DNA of 64,000 nt. Source: SZUA-36 sp963774415 (GTDB lineage: Bacteria; Pseudomonadota; Gammaproteobacteria; Xanthomonadales; SZUA-36). Below, in pieces: positions 42,989-51,572 of the stretch. The notes under the pieces were generated by a model. It was not told the DNA's origin. It searched no databases and worked only from the letters and a program-made list of their open reading frames with translations. Every line of letters starts with the position of its first letter. The first letter of the stretch is position 1. The position numbers were made by a program, and so were the translations under genes. The stretch is from contig CAVZEU010000001.1 of assembly GCA_963774415.1 (NCBI GenBank), positions 558,001-622,000 on the forward strand, read 5' to 3'.

Positions 42989-44389
42989 GCGGCGGCTTTT
43001 CCGGCCGGTGAATTTTTTCAGGCGTTTGCGCTTGGCCAGCTGTCGCGATGTCAGCTTGTTGCGCTTGTGGCGGTAGGGGTTGGTGCCATTTCTGAACTCG
43101 ATAACAAGGGGCGTCCCGCGCAGTTTGAAGTGACGGATGAAGGTGTTCTCGAGATAGCGCCTGTAAGTATCCGGTATGGACTCGGTACGGTTGCCGTGGA
43201 TGATGATGCGGGGTGGCAGGCTGCCGCCCGCGTGGGCGAAGCGCAGACGTGAGGCCCGCCCCTGGCTCATGGGCGGCTGGTGCGCCTGCCATGCCTTCAG
43301 CAGCACCCGCGTCAACTCGGGCGTCGGCAGTTCGCGCGTGGCACTGCGCCAGGCTTCATTGACCGCTTGCATCAGCGCTTTGACGCCGCTGCCGTGCAGC
43401 GCCGACAGGCGAATTTGCCGAACCCAGCTGAGATAATGCAGGCGCCGGTCCAGCTCAGACAAGACCCACTCGCGCTGCGTCTCGTCGGCGCGGTCCCATT
43501 TGTTGATGGCGATAACCAGCGCCCGGCCGCGCTGCAGAATGTGTCCAAGCAGCGTGCTGTCCTGGTCGGTCACACCCTCCTCCGAATCGATCATCAGGAG
43601 TACGACGTGGGCCCGATCAATTGCCTGCAATGCTTTGATGACGCTGAATTTTTCTACCGCATCCCTGACCCGGGAGCGGCGCCTCATTCCTGCCGTGTCG
43701 ATCAGTTCGAAGCGTTGCCCCCCGTATTCGGCAAACACGCTGATGCTGTCCCGCGTGGTCCCGGGCTCATCGTACGCCATTACCCGTTCCTCTCCCAGCA
43801 ACTGGTTGACCAGGGTCGATTTACCGACATTCGGCCGGCCGACGATCGCGACGCGGACGGCCCCGTCCGGGGACTCCTCGTCGGCGCGGTCCGCGGCCTC
43901 CGGCAGCAGGGCGCCCGCCGCCGCCATCAGCGTTTTCAGGCCGCGCCGGTGCGCCGCCGACACGCCCACGGCCTGGCCCATTCCGAGGCTTGAAAATTCC
44001 GCCAGCGCCACGTCCTCGTCGGTACCATCGGTCTTGTTGCCGACCAACAGCACGGGACGGTCGTGCTGCCGCAACAACTGGCAGATTTCCTCGTCTTCGA
44101 GCGTCAGGCCGTCACGGGCATCGAGCACGAACATCACCAGTTGGGCTTCGTCGATGGCCTGGTGCACCTGGCGCGCGGTCAGGTAATCGATGCCTTCGGC
44201 CCGGGCCACCAGCCCGCCGGTATCGATCAGGACACAGGGATTGTCACCGACCTCGCTGATACCGTACTGGCGGTCACGGGTAACGCCCGGTATGTCGGCG
44301 ACCAGCGCATCACGGCTGTGCGTCAGTGCGTTGAAAAGTGTCGACTTGCCGACATTGGGTCTGCCAACGATCGCGACGACGGGTAGCAT
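42986..44389 (-). CDS. der: Ribosome-assembly GTPase Der (EngA)
   Basis: Protein of 467 aa with two GTPase domains in tandem, unique to this family. Domain 1: GRPNVGKSTLFNAL near 8, DTGG, NKTD. Domain 2: GRPNVGKSTLVNQLL near 185, DTAG, NKWD. A C-terminal KH-like domain ends in a basic tail (KRLKKFTGRKSRR). It acts in 50S maturation. Thirteen bases after bamB, as in E. coli. Confidence 0.96.
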   Translation of the reverse strand: MLPVVAIVGRPNVGKSTLFNALTHSRDALVADIPGVTRDRQYGISEVGDNPCVLIDTGGLVARAEGIDYLTARQVHQAIDEAQLVMFVLDARDGLTLEDEEICQLLRQHDRPVLLVGNKTDGTDEDVALAEFSSLGMGQAVGVSAAHRRGLKTLMAAAGALLPEAADRADEESPDGAVRVAIVGRPNVGKSTLVNQLLGEERVMAYDEPGTTRDSISVFAEYGGQRFELIDTAGMRRRSRVRDAVEKFSVIKALQAIDRAHVVLLMIDSEEGVTDQDSTLLGHILQRGRALVIAINKWDRADETQREWVLSELDRRLHYLSWVRQIRLSALHGSGVKALMQAVNEAWRSATRELPTPELTRVLLKAWQAHQPPMSQGRASRLRFAHAGGSLPPRIIIHGNRTESIPDTYRRYLENTFIRHFKLRGTPLVIEFRNGTNPYRHKRNKLTSRQLAKRKRLKKFTGRKSRR

Positions 44390-44402
44390 GTCCTGGCAGG
44401 GC

Positions 44403-45557
44403 TTATCGTTTCAACGCAGCGCCGGCCCTGAACGCTTCCAGCCGGCCTTTCCTGGTCATCACGTAGAGGGTGTCGCCCACCACCAGGGGCGGTCCGGCGA
44501 AACCGTCACCGCCGACTTTCGTGCGGGCGGCAAAATGCCCGTCGCTGATGTTGATCCAATGCAGGTAGCCTTCGGCATCGCCGACCACCACCAGGGCGCC
44601 GTAGAAGACCGGACGGGTCAGTCCGCGCCGCAGCAACTGATCCTGTTTCCAGAATTCGGCTCCGTTGCGCCGGTCAAGCAACCAGACGTCGCCCTCCTTG
44701 TCGCTGATCGCGAGGTGGACCCGGCTCACGGCGACGCCGGTGGCCGAAGAAATGTCCTTGAACCACAACAGGCGCCCGGAATCGGCCGCCAGCGACGCGA
44801 GCCGGTTCTTGTAGCTCGCCACCAGCAGGTCGGACGCAATGAAAACCAGTTGCCCGTCAATATCCGCCAGCCGCTCCAGTTCGGTGCGGCCTTCCTGGTT
44901 GACCAGCGTCTGTTCCCACATCAGCGTGCCGTCGGCGAGCCGCAGAGCCACGACCTGGCCACCATCGTAGCCGACGTATATGATGCCGGCCCGAATCAGC
45001 AGCGGCGCGTTGCCCCGCAGCGTCAACAGCGGCACACTGTGGTCATATATCCACAGACGGCGCCCGGTGTCTGCATTGAGTCCGAAAATGCGCCCATCGA
45101 TGCACCGGACCACGACGATGCCGTCCTGCTCGGTGGGGGCCGCCAGCACCTCGGAAGTCACGGTGGCCGACCACAGCTGGGTGCCGCTTTTGGCGTCGAA
45201 TGCGTAAACTTCGCCGTCCTCGGTACCCACGTAAACATGCTGGGGGCCGACGCCGGGCCCGCCGATGAAAGGCAGCTTGGTCCTGGTATCCCAGAGTTTC
45301 CTGCCATTGCTCGCGTCAATGGCGACCAATTGTCCTTTGTAGTCGGCCGTATACAATGCGCCGGACAGGAATACAGGACGTATCTGCCTGCCGGCCTTGT
45401 CGAGGCCCGCGCCGGCGTTGGTCGACCAGACTCTGCCGACCTTCAGGGTCGGCTCGAAGTCGACGAGCTCGGCCGGGTCATCCGGGTCTTTCGACTTGAA
45501 CCAGCTGCAACCGCCGAGCAGCAGGACAGCCAGCAACAGCAGCGGCCGTCGCCTCAC
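44403..45557 (-). CDS. bamB: Outer-membrane assembly lipoprotein BamB
   Basis: Protein of 384 aa with lipobox LLLGGC (Cys17) and PQQ-type beta-propeller blades (repeated A-x-G-x-x-x-W patterns such as SGTQLWSATV, TGRRLWIYD, DGTLMWEQ). It supports BamA in inserting outer-membrane proteins. GTG start at 45557 overlaps the yfgM stop (GTGA). Confidence 0.95.
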   Translation of the reverse strand: MRRRPLLLLAVLLLGGCSWFKSKDPDDPAELVDFEPTLKVGRVWSTNAGAGLDKAGRQIRPVFLSGALYTADYKGQLVAIDASNGRKLWDTRTKLPFIGGPGVGPQHVYVGTEDGEVYAFDAKSGTQLWSATVTSEVLAAPTEQDGIVVVRCIDGRIFGLNADTGRRLWIYDHSVPLLTLRGNAPLLIRAGIIYVGYDGGQVVALRLADGTLMWEQTLVNQEGRTELERLADIDGQLVFIASDLLVASYKNRLASLAADSGRLLWFKDISSATGVAVSRVHLAISDKEGDVWLLDRRNGAEFWKQDQLLRRGLTRPVFYGALVVVGDAEGYLHWINISDGHFAARTKVGGDGFAGPPLVVGDTLYVMTRKGRLEAFRAGAALKR

Positions 45558-46213
45558 ATGTCACCCCCGTTAGCGGCCGCGCCGGCATCCAGGGCGGAGA
45601 GTTTCATCTGCAGGAATTGGCGGTTGCCGACGCCCTGCTCGAGCTGGTCGAGGGCCTCCTGGTAGGCCTTGACGGCCTTCTCGGTCTCACCTTTTTTCAG
45701 GTAAATATCGCCGCGGATTTCCGCGAACTGCGCCTCGAACCCCTTGTCCGAAGGAGCGCCGTCCAGCAACCCCAGCGCTTTATCGGGATCGCCCTGGGAG
45801 AGCACGATGCGCGCCAGCCGTTCCCGGGCGATCACCCTGACCGGCTCGGGCTTGGCGTGTTCCATCGCGTAGGTCAGGGCCTTGGCCGCCAATTGCGGCT
45901 GCCCGGCCTGCAGACGGGCCTTGGCCATCAGCATCGCCGCCATCGCGGTATAGGCCGATTTCGGATATTCGCTTTTAAGGACTTCGTAATTGGATACGGC
46001 CGTGTCCATCTTGTCTTCGTCGATGAGGCTCGACAGCGCGTGGTACTCGGCCGAGGCCTGCTGCCGCTTGCTGGTCTGCCAGGCCTGATATTGCTTGAAG
46101 GCAAACATCAACCCGAAAGCCAGCACCAGGCCCATAACGATGGCGCTGCCGTTTTCACGCAGCCAGCTCTTTACGCGTTCACCCTGTTCGTGGGTATCAT
46201 ACAAATCAGACAT
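45554..46213 (-). CDS. yfgM: YfgM-like tetratricopeptide inner-membrane protein
   Basis: Protein of 219 aa. A cytosolic start (YDTHEQGERVKSWLRENG) precedes one transmembrane helix near 24-42 and periplasmic TPR-like helices. YfgM associates with the SecYEG translocon and periplasmic chaperones. Located between hisS and bamB as usual. The 55-base gap to hisS holds a 6-bp hairpin (CCGGGC/GCCCGG) without a T-run after it. Confidence 0.93.
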   Translation of the reverse strand: MSDLYDTHEQGERVKSWLRENGSAIVMGLVLAFGLMFAFKQYQAWQTSKRQQASAEYHALSSLIDEDKMDTAVSNYEVLKSEYPKSAYTAMAAMLMAKARLQAGQPQLAAKALTYAMEHAKPEPVRVIARERLARIVLSQGDPDKALGLLDGAPSDKGFEAQFAEIRGDIYLKKGETEKAVKAYQEALDQLEQGVGNRQFLQMKLSALDAGAAANGGDM

Positions 46214-46268
46214 TGGCTTTATCTATTCCATCCAGTTTGAAAGTGGCCCGGGCACGCCCGGAAAAAAA

Positions 46269-47543
46269 TCACGGGTTTTCGATACGCCGTCGGATCCAGG
46301 GCGCAAGCTCATCGCGGCGCAGCGAGCACTGTTCCTCGCTCGAGCGCAAAAACTTCACCGTGACCCGGTTCGCGGCGATCTCGTCTTCGCCCAGAACCAG
46401 GGCCCACAACGCACCGCTCCGGTCTGCGCGCTTGAACTGCGCCCTGAAACTGCCGCCATTGAGGTCACTGATCAGACCCAGACCGGGCACGGCGGCGCGC
46501 AAATCATACGCCAGTTTCAGCGCAGATTCAGTGCAGCCTTCCCCGGCGGCGACGACGTAGGCGTGTATGTTCGGCGGCACAATATCGTCTTTTTGCCGCA
46601 AGAGTTCAACCAGCCGCTCTTCGCCCATGGCAAAACCAATGCCCGGCCACGGCTTGCCGCCCTGTATCTCGACGAGCCCGTCATAACGCCCGCCGGCGCA
46701 AACCGTGCCCTGCGCTCCCAAATCCCGGGTAATCCACTCGAAGACCGTATGGCTGTAGTAGTCCAGCCCGCGCACGAGTCGGGGGTTTTCGCAATAGGCG
46801 ATGCCCAGTTCATCCAGGTACCGCTTCAATCGGTCATGGCGCTCGCCCGATTCGGCGCTGAGGTGCGCCTGCAGTAACGGCGCCTCACGCAGCAGCCGCT
46901 GGACGTCCGGGTCCTTGCTGTCCAGAACCCGCAGCGGATTGCGTTCCGCCCGTTCAATCGTGGCCTCGTCGAGCTCGGAACGGTGATCGAGCAAAAACTC
47001 GCGCAACTCGTCCCGGTAGCGGCTGCGTTCATCGCTGTTGCCCAGCGTGTTCAGTTCCAAGCGCAAGCCGCCGAGCCCGAGCCTGGTCCACAGCAGCGTC
47101 CCCATTGCCAGCACTTCGGCATCGGCCCGCGGGCCCGGCACGCCGAACAACTCGGCGCCGATCTGGTAGAACTCGCGGCTGCGGCCCTTTTGCGGGCGCT
47201 CGTAACGGAACATCGGGCCGTGGTACCACAAGCGGCAGACGGGACCATACAACAGGCCGTTCTGCAGGGCCGCCCTGACGATGCCCGCGGTACCTTCGGG
47301 CCGCAGGCTGAGCGATTCGCCATTGCGGTCCGCAAAGGAATACATTTCCTTTGCAACGACATCGGTGGCGGCGCCGATACCCCGGGTAAATACCTCGGTC
47401 TTCTCCAGCAACGGTATGCGGATGGGCTCATAGCCACAGGCCGTGAACACGGCTGCGGCAATGCGTTCCAACCGCTGCCAGAAATGCATCTCGGCCGGCA
47501 GGATGTCGTTCATCCCCCGGATTGAACGGATGGGTTTTGGCAT
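46269..47543 (-). CDS. hisS: Histidyl-tRNA synthetase
   Basis: Protein of 424 aa, class II. Motif 2 region LRPEGTAGIVRA near 81-92 and RYERPQKGRSREFYQ near 113-127; the histidine-specific GLDYYSHTVFEW near 258-269; motif 3 in GIGFAMGEERL. ATG at 47543 gives the canonical N-terminus with RGMNDILP. One base after rodZ: ispG, which normally separates them, is missing. Confidence 0.96.
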   Translation of the reverse strand: MPKPIRSIRGMNDILPAEMHFWQRLERIAAAVFTACGYEPIRIPLLEKTEVFTRGIGAATDVVAKEMYSFADRNGESLSLRPEGTAGIVRAALQNGLLYGPVCRLWYHGPMFRYERPQKGRSREFYQIGAELFGVPGPRADAEVLAMGTLLWTRLGLGGLRLELNTLGNSDERSRYRDELREFLLDHRSELDEATIERAERNPLRVLDSKDPDVQRLLREAPLLQAHLSAESGERHDRLKRYLDELGIAYCENPRLVRGLDYYSHTVFEWITRDLGAQGTVCAGGRYDGLVEIQGGKPWPGIGFAMGEERLVELLRQKDDIVPPNIHAYVVAAGEGCTESALKLAYDLRAAVPGLGLISDLNGGSFRAQFKRADRSGALWALVLGEDEIAANRVTVKFLRSSEEQCSLRRDELAPWIRRRIENP

Positions 47544-47544
47544 G

Positions 47545-48432
47545 TCAGTCCCGGCCGGCCTCTGGATCTTCCGGCCCGGCTTCGATGGGCCAGGAAAGCC
47601 GCGCCACGTTATCCCGGGTAAACGGCGCCAGGTCCACGCGTTCGCCGTTGACGAACAACCGCACCGCGGACGCACGCCCCAGCAGGATTTTGTACGGCTG
47701 CGGTCCCTGGTAGACCTTCTCGTTGCCCGCCCTGATCAGGTCCATCTCCAGCGGCTTACCGTCGCCGTCGGTGATTTCGACCCAGCTGTCGGCCGATACG
47801 CTGACACGCAGCCGGTTGTATCCCGGCGGCAGCGCCGGTGCGGAAATCGATGCCCAGGCCTGTTCCGCCGGATCGCTGCCTCCACCCTTGGCGGCGTGCA
47901 AAGCACCCAGCGGCGCAATCGATGCATTGACCGGTTCGCCGGCATCACCCCGGGCTTCTTTCTGTTGCCGCTCCACCGTCGAACCGTGCCTAACCTTGTC
48001 GGACTGGGCCCCGGCCTGCGACAGGCGCACCGCCTCGCGGCTGAACTGCCACGCGAGGGTCCCGATCAGAAGCGATGCCAGCACGTAGCTGGTAGCGCGC
48101 AGCCAACGTTCTTCCCGCCGCCGTTTGGGCGGCTCGGAAAACGCGCTCTGGACGCTGGGCTCGAGCGCCGCCAGGCGCTCCTGTTCCGCCCGCAGCATGT
48201 CTTCGATCTCCGCTTCGGTGAAGCCCAGGTAGCGCGCGTAGGCCCGTATGTATCCCTTGCGGTAGATCGCGGCCACGTGACCCGTGCCGTCGGCCTCGAT
48301 ATCCCTGAGCACTTGTTCATCGAAATGGATGGCGGCGGCTACTTGAGCCAGCGTGAACTTTCTCGCCCTGCGGCGCTGGCGCAACCGTTCACCGGTGGAG
48401 CGCGGAATCAGTTCTGCCTGCGTCTCGGTCAT
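47545..48432 (-). CDS. rodZ: RodZ-like cytoskeletal membrane protein
   Basis: Protein of 295 aa: N-terminal Xre-type helix-turn-helix (LRQRRRARKFTLAQVAAAIHFD, about 17-38, and YRKGYIRAYARYLG), a basic juxtamembrane stretch (PKRRREERW), one transmembrane helix near 112-129, and a C-terminal periplasmic DUF4115 domain (SVSADSWVEITDGDGKPL). RodZ ties MreB to the elongation machinery. ATG overlaps the pilF stop (ATGA). Confidence 0.9.
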   Translation of the reverse strand: MTETQAELIPRSTGERLRQRRRARKFTLAQVAAAIHFDEQVLRDIEADGTGHVAAIYRKGYIRAYARYLGFTEAEIEDMLRAEQERLAALEPSVQSAFSEPPKRRREERWLRATSYVLASLLIGTLAWQFSREAVRLSQAGAQSDKVRHGSTVERQQKEARGDAGEPVNASIAPLGALHAAKGGGSDPAEQAWASISAPALPPGYNRLRVSVSADSWVEITDGDGKPLEMDLIRAGNEKVYQGPQPYKILLGRASAVRLFVNGERVDLAPFTRDNVARLSWPIEAGPEDPEAGRD

Positions 48433-49232
48433 TTGTGCAGAATCTCTTGCGCTTTGGCGGTTTCATCCGAATCCGGGAACTTGTCGGACAACGTGGCCAG
48501 ATAGGTATCGGCACCCGCCCGGTCGTTCAGCGCCATTTCAACTTGCAAGCCCAGTAACAGGCTGGATGCGCTGACCGGCCCCACCGCCTCGAAGCGTTGC
48601 ATGAATGCGCGCGCCCCCATGTAATTCTTCTTCCGGTAGTTCAAGCGCGCCATCGTGATCAGGGCATCGGGAAATGCATCGTCGTATTTCAACGCCCGGC
48701 GCAGGTAGGTCTCGGCGGCATCGATTTTGCCCGCCTGCAATGCGCACGAGCCTGCATTGGTCAGCGCCACTTTTGGCGAACTGTAGAACGGGTCCTTCAA
48801 GGCGGCCTCAAAGTGCTCGAGGGCGGCATCGGTTTTGCCCGACTGGCACAGGAACACCGCGTAATTGTTGTTGACGTCGCCGTTCTTGGGGTCGGCGTCG
48901 AAGGCTTTGCGATAATGCTTGCCGGCCAGGGCCCTCTCGCCAATGCGCTCGTACAGGACCGCTATCACGGTGTGGGCGGGTGCGTACTTGGGGTCATCCG
49001 CCAGGGCCAGCTTCAGCTTGCCGAGTGCGACCTCGTACTGGCCTCGCTTCATATACGCGGCGCCGAGCGAAGTGTTGGTTTCCGCGGCCTTGCGCTTGTC
49101 GTCCTTCTTGTAAGGGTCCTCGGGCCGGTTGCTGGCACAGGCCGCCAGCAACAACAGTGCCATCAGCGCTGCCGCGATGCGCCATGGCAGCGGCCCGGCG
49201 GAAGTCCTTTTCATCTGCGAGGCATGTTTCAT
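48429..49232 (-). CDS. pilF: Type IV pilus biogenesis lipoprotein PilF/PilW
   Basis: Protein of 267 aa. A lipobox LLLAAC (Cys32) is followed by TPR repeats (LGAAYMKRGQYEVALGKLKLAL, NNNYAVFLCQSGKTDAALEHF and others). It is the pilotin that helps assemble the PilQ secretin in the outer membrane. ATG at 49232 overlaps the rlmN stop; an ATG six codons later is an alternative. Confidence 0.92.
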   Translation of the reverse strand: MKHASQMKRTSAGPLPWRIAAALMALLLLAACASNRPEDPYKKDDKRKAAETNTSLGAAYMKRGQYEVALGKLKLALADDPKYAPAHTVIAVLYERIGERALAGKHYRKAFDADPKNGDVNNNYAVFLCQSGKTDAALEHFEAALKDPFYSSPKVALTNAGSCALQAGKIDAAETYLRRALKYDDAFPDALITMARLNYRKKNYMGARAFMQRFEAVGPVSASSLLLGLQVEMALNDRAGADTYLATLSDKFPDSDETAKAQEILHK

Positions 49233-50368
49233 TGCCTGGTATCCCTGATCTTCATCCTAATCCGTTCACTGCGGCGGGTGCGATCGAAAAACTGCCCCGT
49301 CAACTGCCCACAGGCTGCATCGATGTCCTCGCCGCGGGTCTTCCTGACCGTCGCGATCAGACCGCCGTCCATGACGATTTCCTGGAATCGGGCAATCGTG
49401 TCGCTGCCGGAACAGCGGTATTGTGTCCCCGGAAACGGGTTAAATGGTATCAGATTCAGCTTGCTGGGTAATCTTCTTAATAACTTCACCAGCTTGCGGG
49501 CGTGCGCCGGCTGATCGTTTACGCCGTCAATCAACGTATATTCGAACGTCACGGTGCGCTTGTGCTTTTCCGACACGTAGTCCCGGCACGCCCGCATCAG
49601 TTCCGCAATCGGATATTTGCGGTTCAGCGGCACCAGCCGGCTGCGCAGGTCGTCGACGGGTGCGTGCAGGGACACCGCCAGGGCCACATCCAATGTCTCG
49701 CGCAGACGGTCTATACCCGGCACCAACCCCGCCGTGCTCAGCGTCACGCGCTTGGCCGCCAGGCCAAAACCGAGGTCGTCACGCATCAGCGACATGGCGC
49801 CGATGACATTTTCGAAATTCAACAACGGCTCACCCATACCCATCATCACGACGTTGGTAATCTGCCGCTGGCCATTGCGCTCGTGACCCAGCGCCCGGGC
49901 CGCCAGCCACACCTGGCCGATGATTTCAGCGCTACGCAAATTGCGTGCAAACCCCTGTGCGCCGGTCGCGCAAAATGTGCAATTCAGCGCACATCCGACC
50001 TGCGACGATACACACAGGGTGCCGCGTTTGGGCTCGGGGATGAACACCGTTTCGACCGCGTTACCGTCGGCCAGCCCCATCAACCATTTGCAGGTGCCGT
50101 CCGCCGATCGCTGCTCGCTGATGATCTCTGGAAACCCGATCTCGGCGATTTCACCGAGCCTGCGGCGCAACGAAAGCCCCAGGTCTGTCATCTTGCTGAT
50201 GTCCGGCTGCGCCTGGTGAAAAACCCACTTCAGAACCTGTTCCGCCCGGTAGGGCTTTTCATCGAGTGCAGTGAAAAACTCGCGCAGGCCGCGCGCATCG
50301 AAATCGAGCAGGTTGATGCGTCCGCCCGGCCCGTTTTCGTGCCCGCCTGTTGCCAGCCTAGCCCGCAT
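49229..50368 (-). CDS. rlmN: 23S rRNA A2503 / tRNA A37 C2-methyltransferase
   Basis: Protein of 379 aa, a radical-SAM enzyme. The iron-sulfur cysteines are in CALNCTFCATG, preceded by the methyl-accepting type segment LCVSSQVG; MGMGEPLLNFENV and the C-terminal cysteine in DIDAACGQL complete the site. The only plausible start is ATG 50368, which lies inside the 23-bp inverted repeat ending the upstream element and has no clear Shine-Dalgarno. The start may therefore have been created by the element. Confidence 0.93.
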   Translation of the reverse strand: MRARLATGGHENGPGGRINLLDFDARGLREFFTALDEKPYRAEQVLKWVFHQAQPDISKMTDLGLSLRRRLGEIAEIGFPEIISEQRSADGTCKWLMGLADGNAVETVFIPEPKRGTLCVSSQVGCALNCTFCATGAQGFARNLRSAEIIGQVWLAARALGHERNGQRQITNVVMMGMGEPLLNFENVIGAMSLMRDDLGFGLAAKRVTLSTAGLVPGIDRLRETLDVALAVSLHAPVDDLRSRLVPLNRKYPIAELMRACRDYVSEKHKRTVTFEYTLIDGVNDQPAHARKLVKLLRRLPSKLNLIPFNPFPGTQYRCSGSDTIARFQEIVMDGGLIATVRKTRGEDIDAACGQLTGQFFDRTRRSERIRMKIRDTRQ

Positions 50369-50379
50369 ATTGCACCAGC
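50357..50379. repeat. Left 23-bp terminal inverted repeat
   Basis: Exact inverse of 50866-50888. Read on the minus strand it contains ATGCGGGCTAGG, the first four codons of rlmN. Confidence 0.85.
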
Positions 50380-50450
50380 ATCCCGGATGCTGCCACAGAA
50401 CGGGTGCGGCTGGGCGCCGGGCTGGACTGAGAGCCATAGCCAAAGCTATA

Positions 50451-50480
50451 GGGCCAGAAAAGGTTTGCCAGATCGCCGCG
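50451..50480. repeat. Internal inverted repeat, left arm (30 bp)
   Basis: The reverse complement matches 50687-50716 at 27 of 30 positions, centred on CTGGCAA-(A/G)-CCTTTTCTGGCCC. The arms are not centred on the 23-bp ends, so the element may consist of two inverted copies of a smaller unit. Confidence 0.7.
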
Positions 50481-50686
50481 CCGGGAACACATTTTGCCCA
50501 CGACAAGGAACGATGAACGACTGGTATTATGAATACCAAAGTGAAGAGAGACGCGGTAGTGGACAAAATGGGACCCGTCCCTGCGGGTTGCGGCTCCAAA
50601 TGGCCCCATGCGTCGTTGCCCGTCGTTTATTTGGAACCACCAAACGACACTCCGGGCATCTTGCCTGGAACCATTTGGGGCGGCAA

Positions 50687-50716
50687 CGCGGTGACCTGGC
50701 AAGCCTTTTCTGGCCC
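50687..50716. repeat. Internal inverted repeat, right arm (30 bp)
   Basis: Partner of 50451-50480; three transitions separate the arms, so the match is too good to be chance in a short interval. Confidence 0.7.
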
Positions 50717-50865
50717 TGTTGGAGGGAAGCCCAGGCCCAGGCGTGACTGGACAAGGCAGGGCCGGGATAGGTCGCTGGCCGGTTACAAAGTGTACCCTGG
50801 AATAAATTTGATAAATCGTCATTTTATTTTGCAAATTCATCAGTTTATGGTGAGGCCAGTGGCCG

Positions 50866-50888
50866 GCTGGTGCAATATGCGGGCTAGG
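50866..50888. repeat. Right 23-bp terminal inverted repeat
   Basis: Exact inverse of 50357-50379. It contains the ndk stop codon (TAG, 50886-50884 on the minus strand). Confidence 0.85.
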
Positions 50889-51306
50889 GTGCAATGGCGT
50901 CTTTGCCGAAAAAATAGGCGATCTCCGTCGCTGCGGTGTCAGGCCCGTCCGAGCCGTGCACGGCATTGGCCTGGATGCTCTCTGCGAAATCCGCGCGGAT
51001 CGTGCCCGCCGCCGCTTCCTCTGGATTGGTCGCACCCATGATTTTGCGATTGCGCGCTATGGCGTCATCCGCCTCCAGCACCTGGATCATGACGGGCCCG
51101 GAGGTCATGAACTTGACCAGGTCTTCAAAAAACGGGCGCTCGCGGTGCACGGCGTAAAAGCCCTCGGCCCGTTCGCGGTCGAGGCGCAGCATTCTGGCCG
51201 CGACGATCTTCAGACCCGCGTCTTCAAAACGGGTATAAATCTTGCCAATGATGTTTTTCGCCACGGCGTCGGGCTTGATAATTGATAAGGTGCGCTCAAC
51301 AGACAC
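50884..51306 (-). CDS. ndk: Nucleoside diphosphate kinase
   Basis: Protein of 140 aa moving phosphate between nucleoside di- and triphosphates. TLSIIKPDAVAKN at the N-terminus and the phospho-histidine in NAVHGSDG near 114-121 are present, with ending AYFFGKDAIAP. GTG start at 51306 after GAGGA. Its stop codon lies in the right end of the inverted-repeat element. It precedes rlmN as in Pseudomonas-type operons. Confidence 0.95.
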   Translation of the reverse strand: MSVERTLSIIKPDAVAKNIIGKIYTRFEDAGLKIVAARMLRLDRERAEGFYAVHRERPFFEDLVKFMTSGPVMIQVLEADDAIARNRKIMGATNPEEAAAGTIRADFAESIQANAVHGSDGPDTAATEIAYFFGKDAIAP

Positions 51307-51428
51307 TTAGAAAATCCTCGTAAACTTTTGTATTTATGAAATTTACGCTGCACGAATCAGCGAGAGAAGAAAGACTGGTAAATTGGGACAATTTTAAGCT
51401 GGCAGGGGCCGGCTTGCAACGCCGCGGG

Positions 51429-51476
51429 CTCGCCTCCCTGGCGGCGGCGCCGCCGCCTCAACGGCACGGGCGAGCG
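51429..51476. repeat. Nested palindrome in the ndk-fadE gap
   Basis: An 18-bp perfect palindrome of GGC/GCC repeats (51441-51458) sits inside a 7-bp outer stem GCTCGCC/GGCGAGC (51429-51435, 51470-51476). It lies in the 266-base divergent gap, about 100 bases before fadE, and would form a stable leader hairpin. No gene is apparent in this gap. Confidence 0.5.
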
Positions 51477-51572
51477 AACCCAAAGTGGTTTTCAATCTTC
51501 CAAAACGGTTCTCTGGCCCGGTTTATTCTTTTAAACTGGTAGCCGATTTCAAGCAGCGAAGGCGAGAACATC

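Larger units (their letters stand above)
50357..50888. mobile_element. MITE-like 532-bp element bounded by exact 23-bp inverted repeats
   Basis: The sequence at 50357-50379 is the exact reverse complement of 50866-50888 (23 of 23). No transposase or convincing gene lies between. Inside are further inverted segments and short hairpins (for example TGGTATT/AATACCA at 50522-50538 and GTCGTTT/AAACGAC at 50622-50648). The left repeat contains the rlmN start codon; the right repeat contains the ndk stop codon. No target duplication is evident. It fills the 515-base gap between two genes that are adjacent in related genomes. Could instead be a structured RNA or a palindromic repeat family. Confidence 0.6.

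Noticed and set aside
50527..50754. Minus-strand 75-codon frame inside the inverted-repeat element
   Set aside because: It is built from the repeat arms, the same short peptides recur on the opposite strand, and it has no domain; not a credible gene.
51336..51542. 68-codon plus-strand frame between ndk and fadE
   Set aside because: Runs through the GC palindrome, no similarity and no clear ribosome site.
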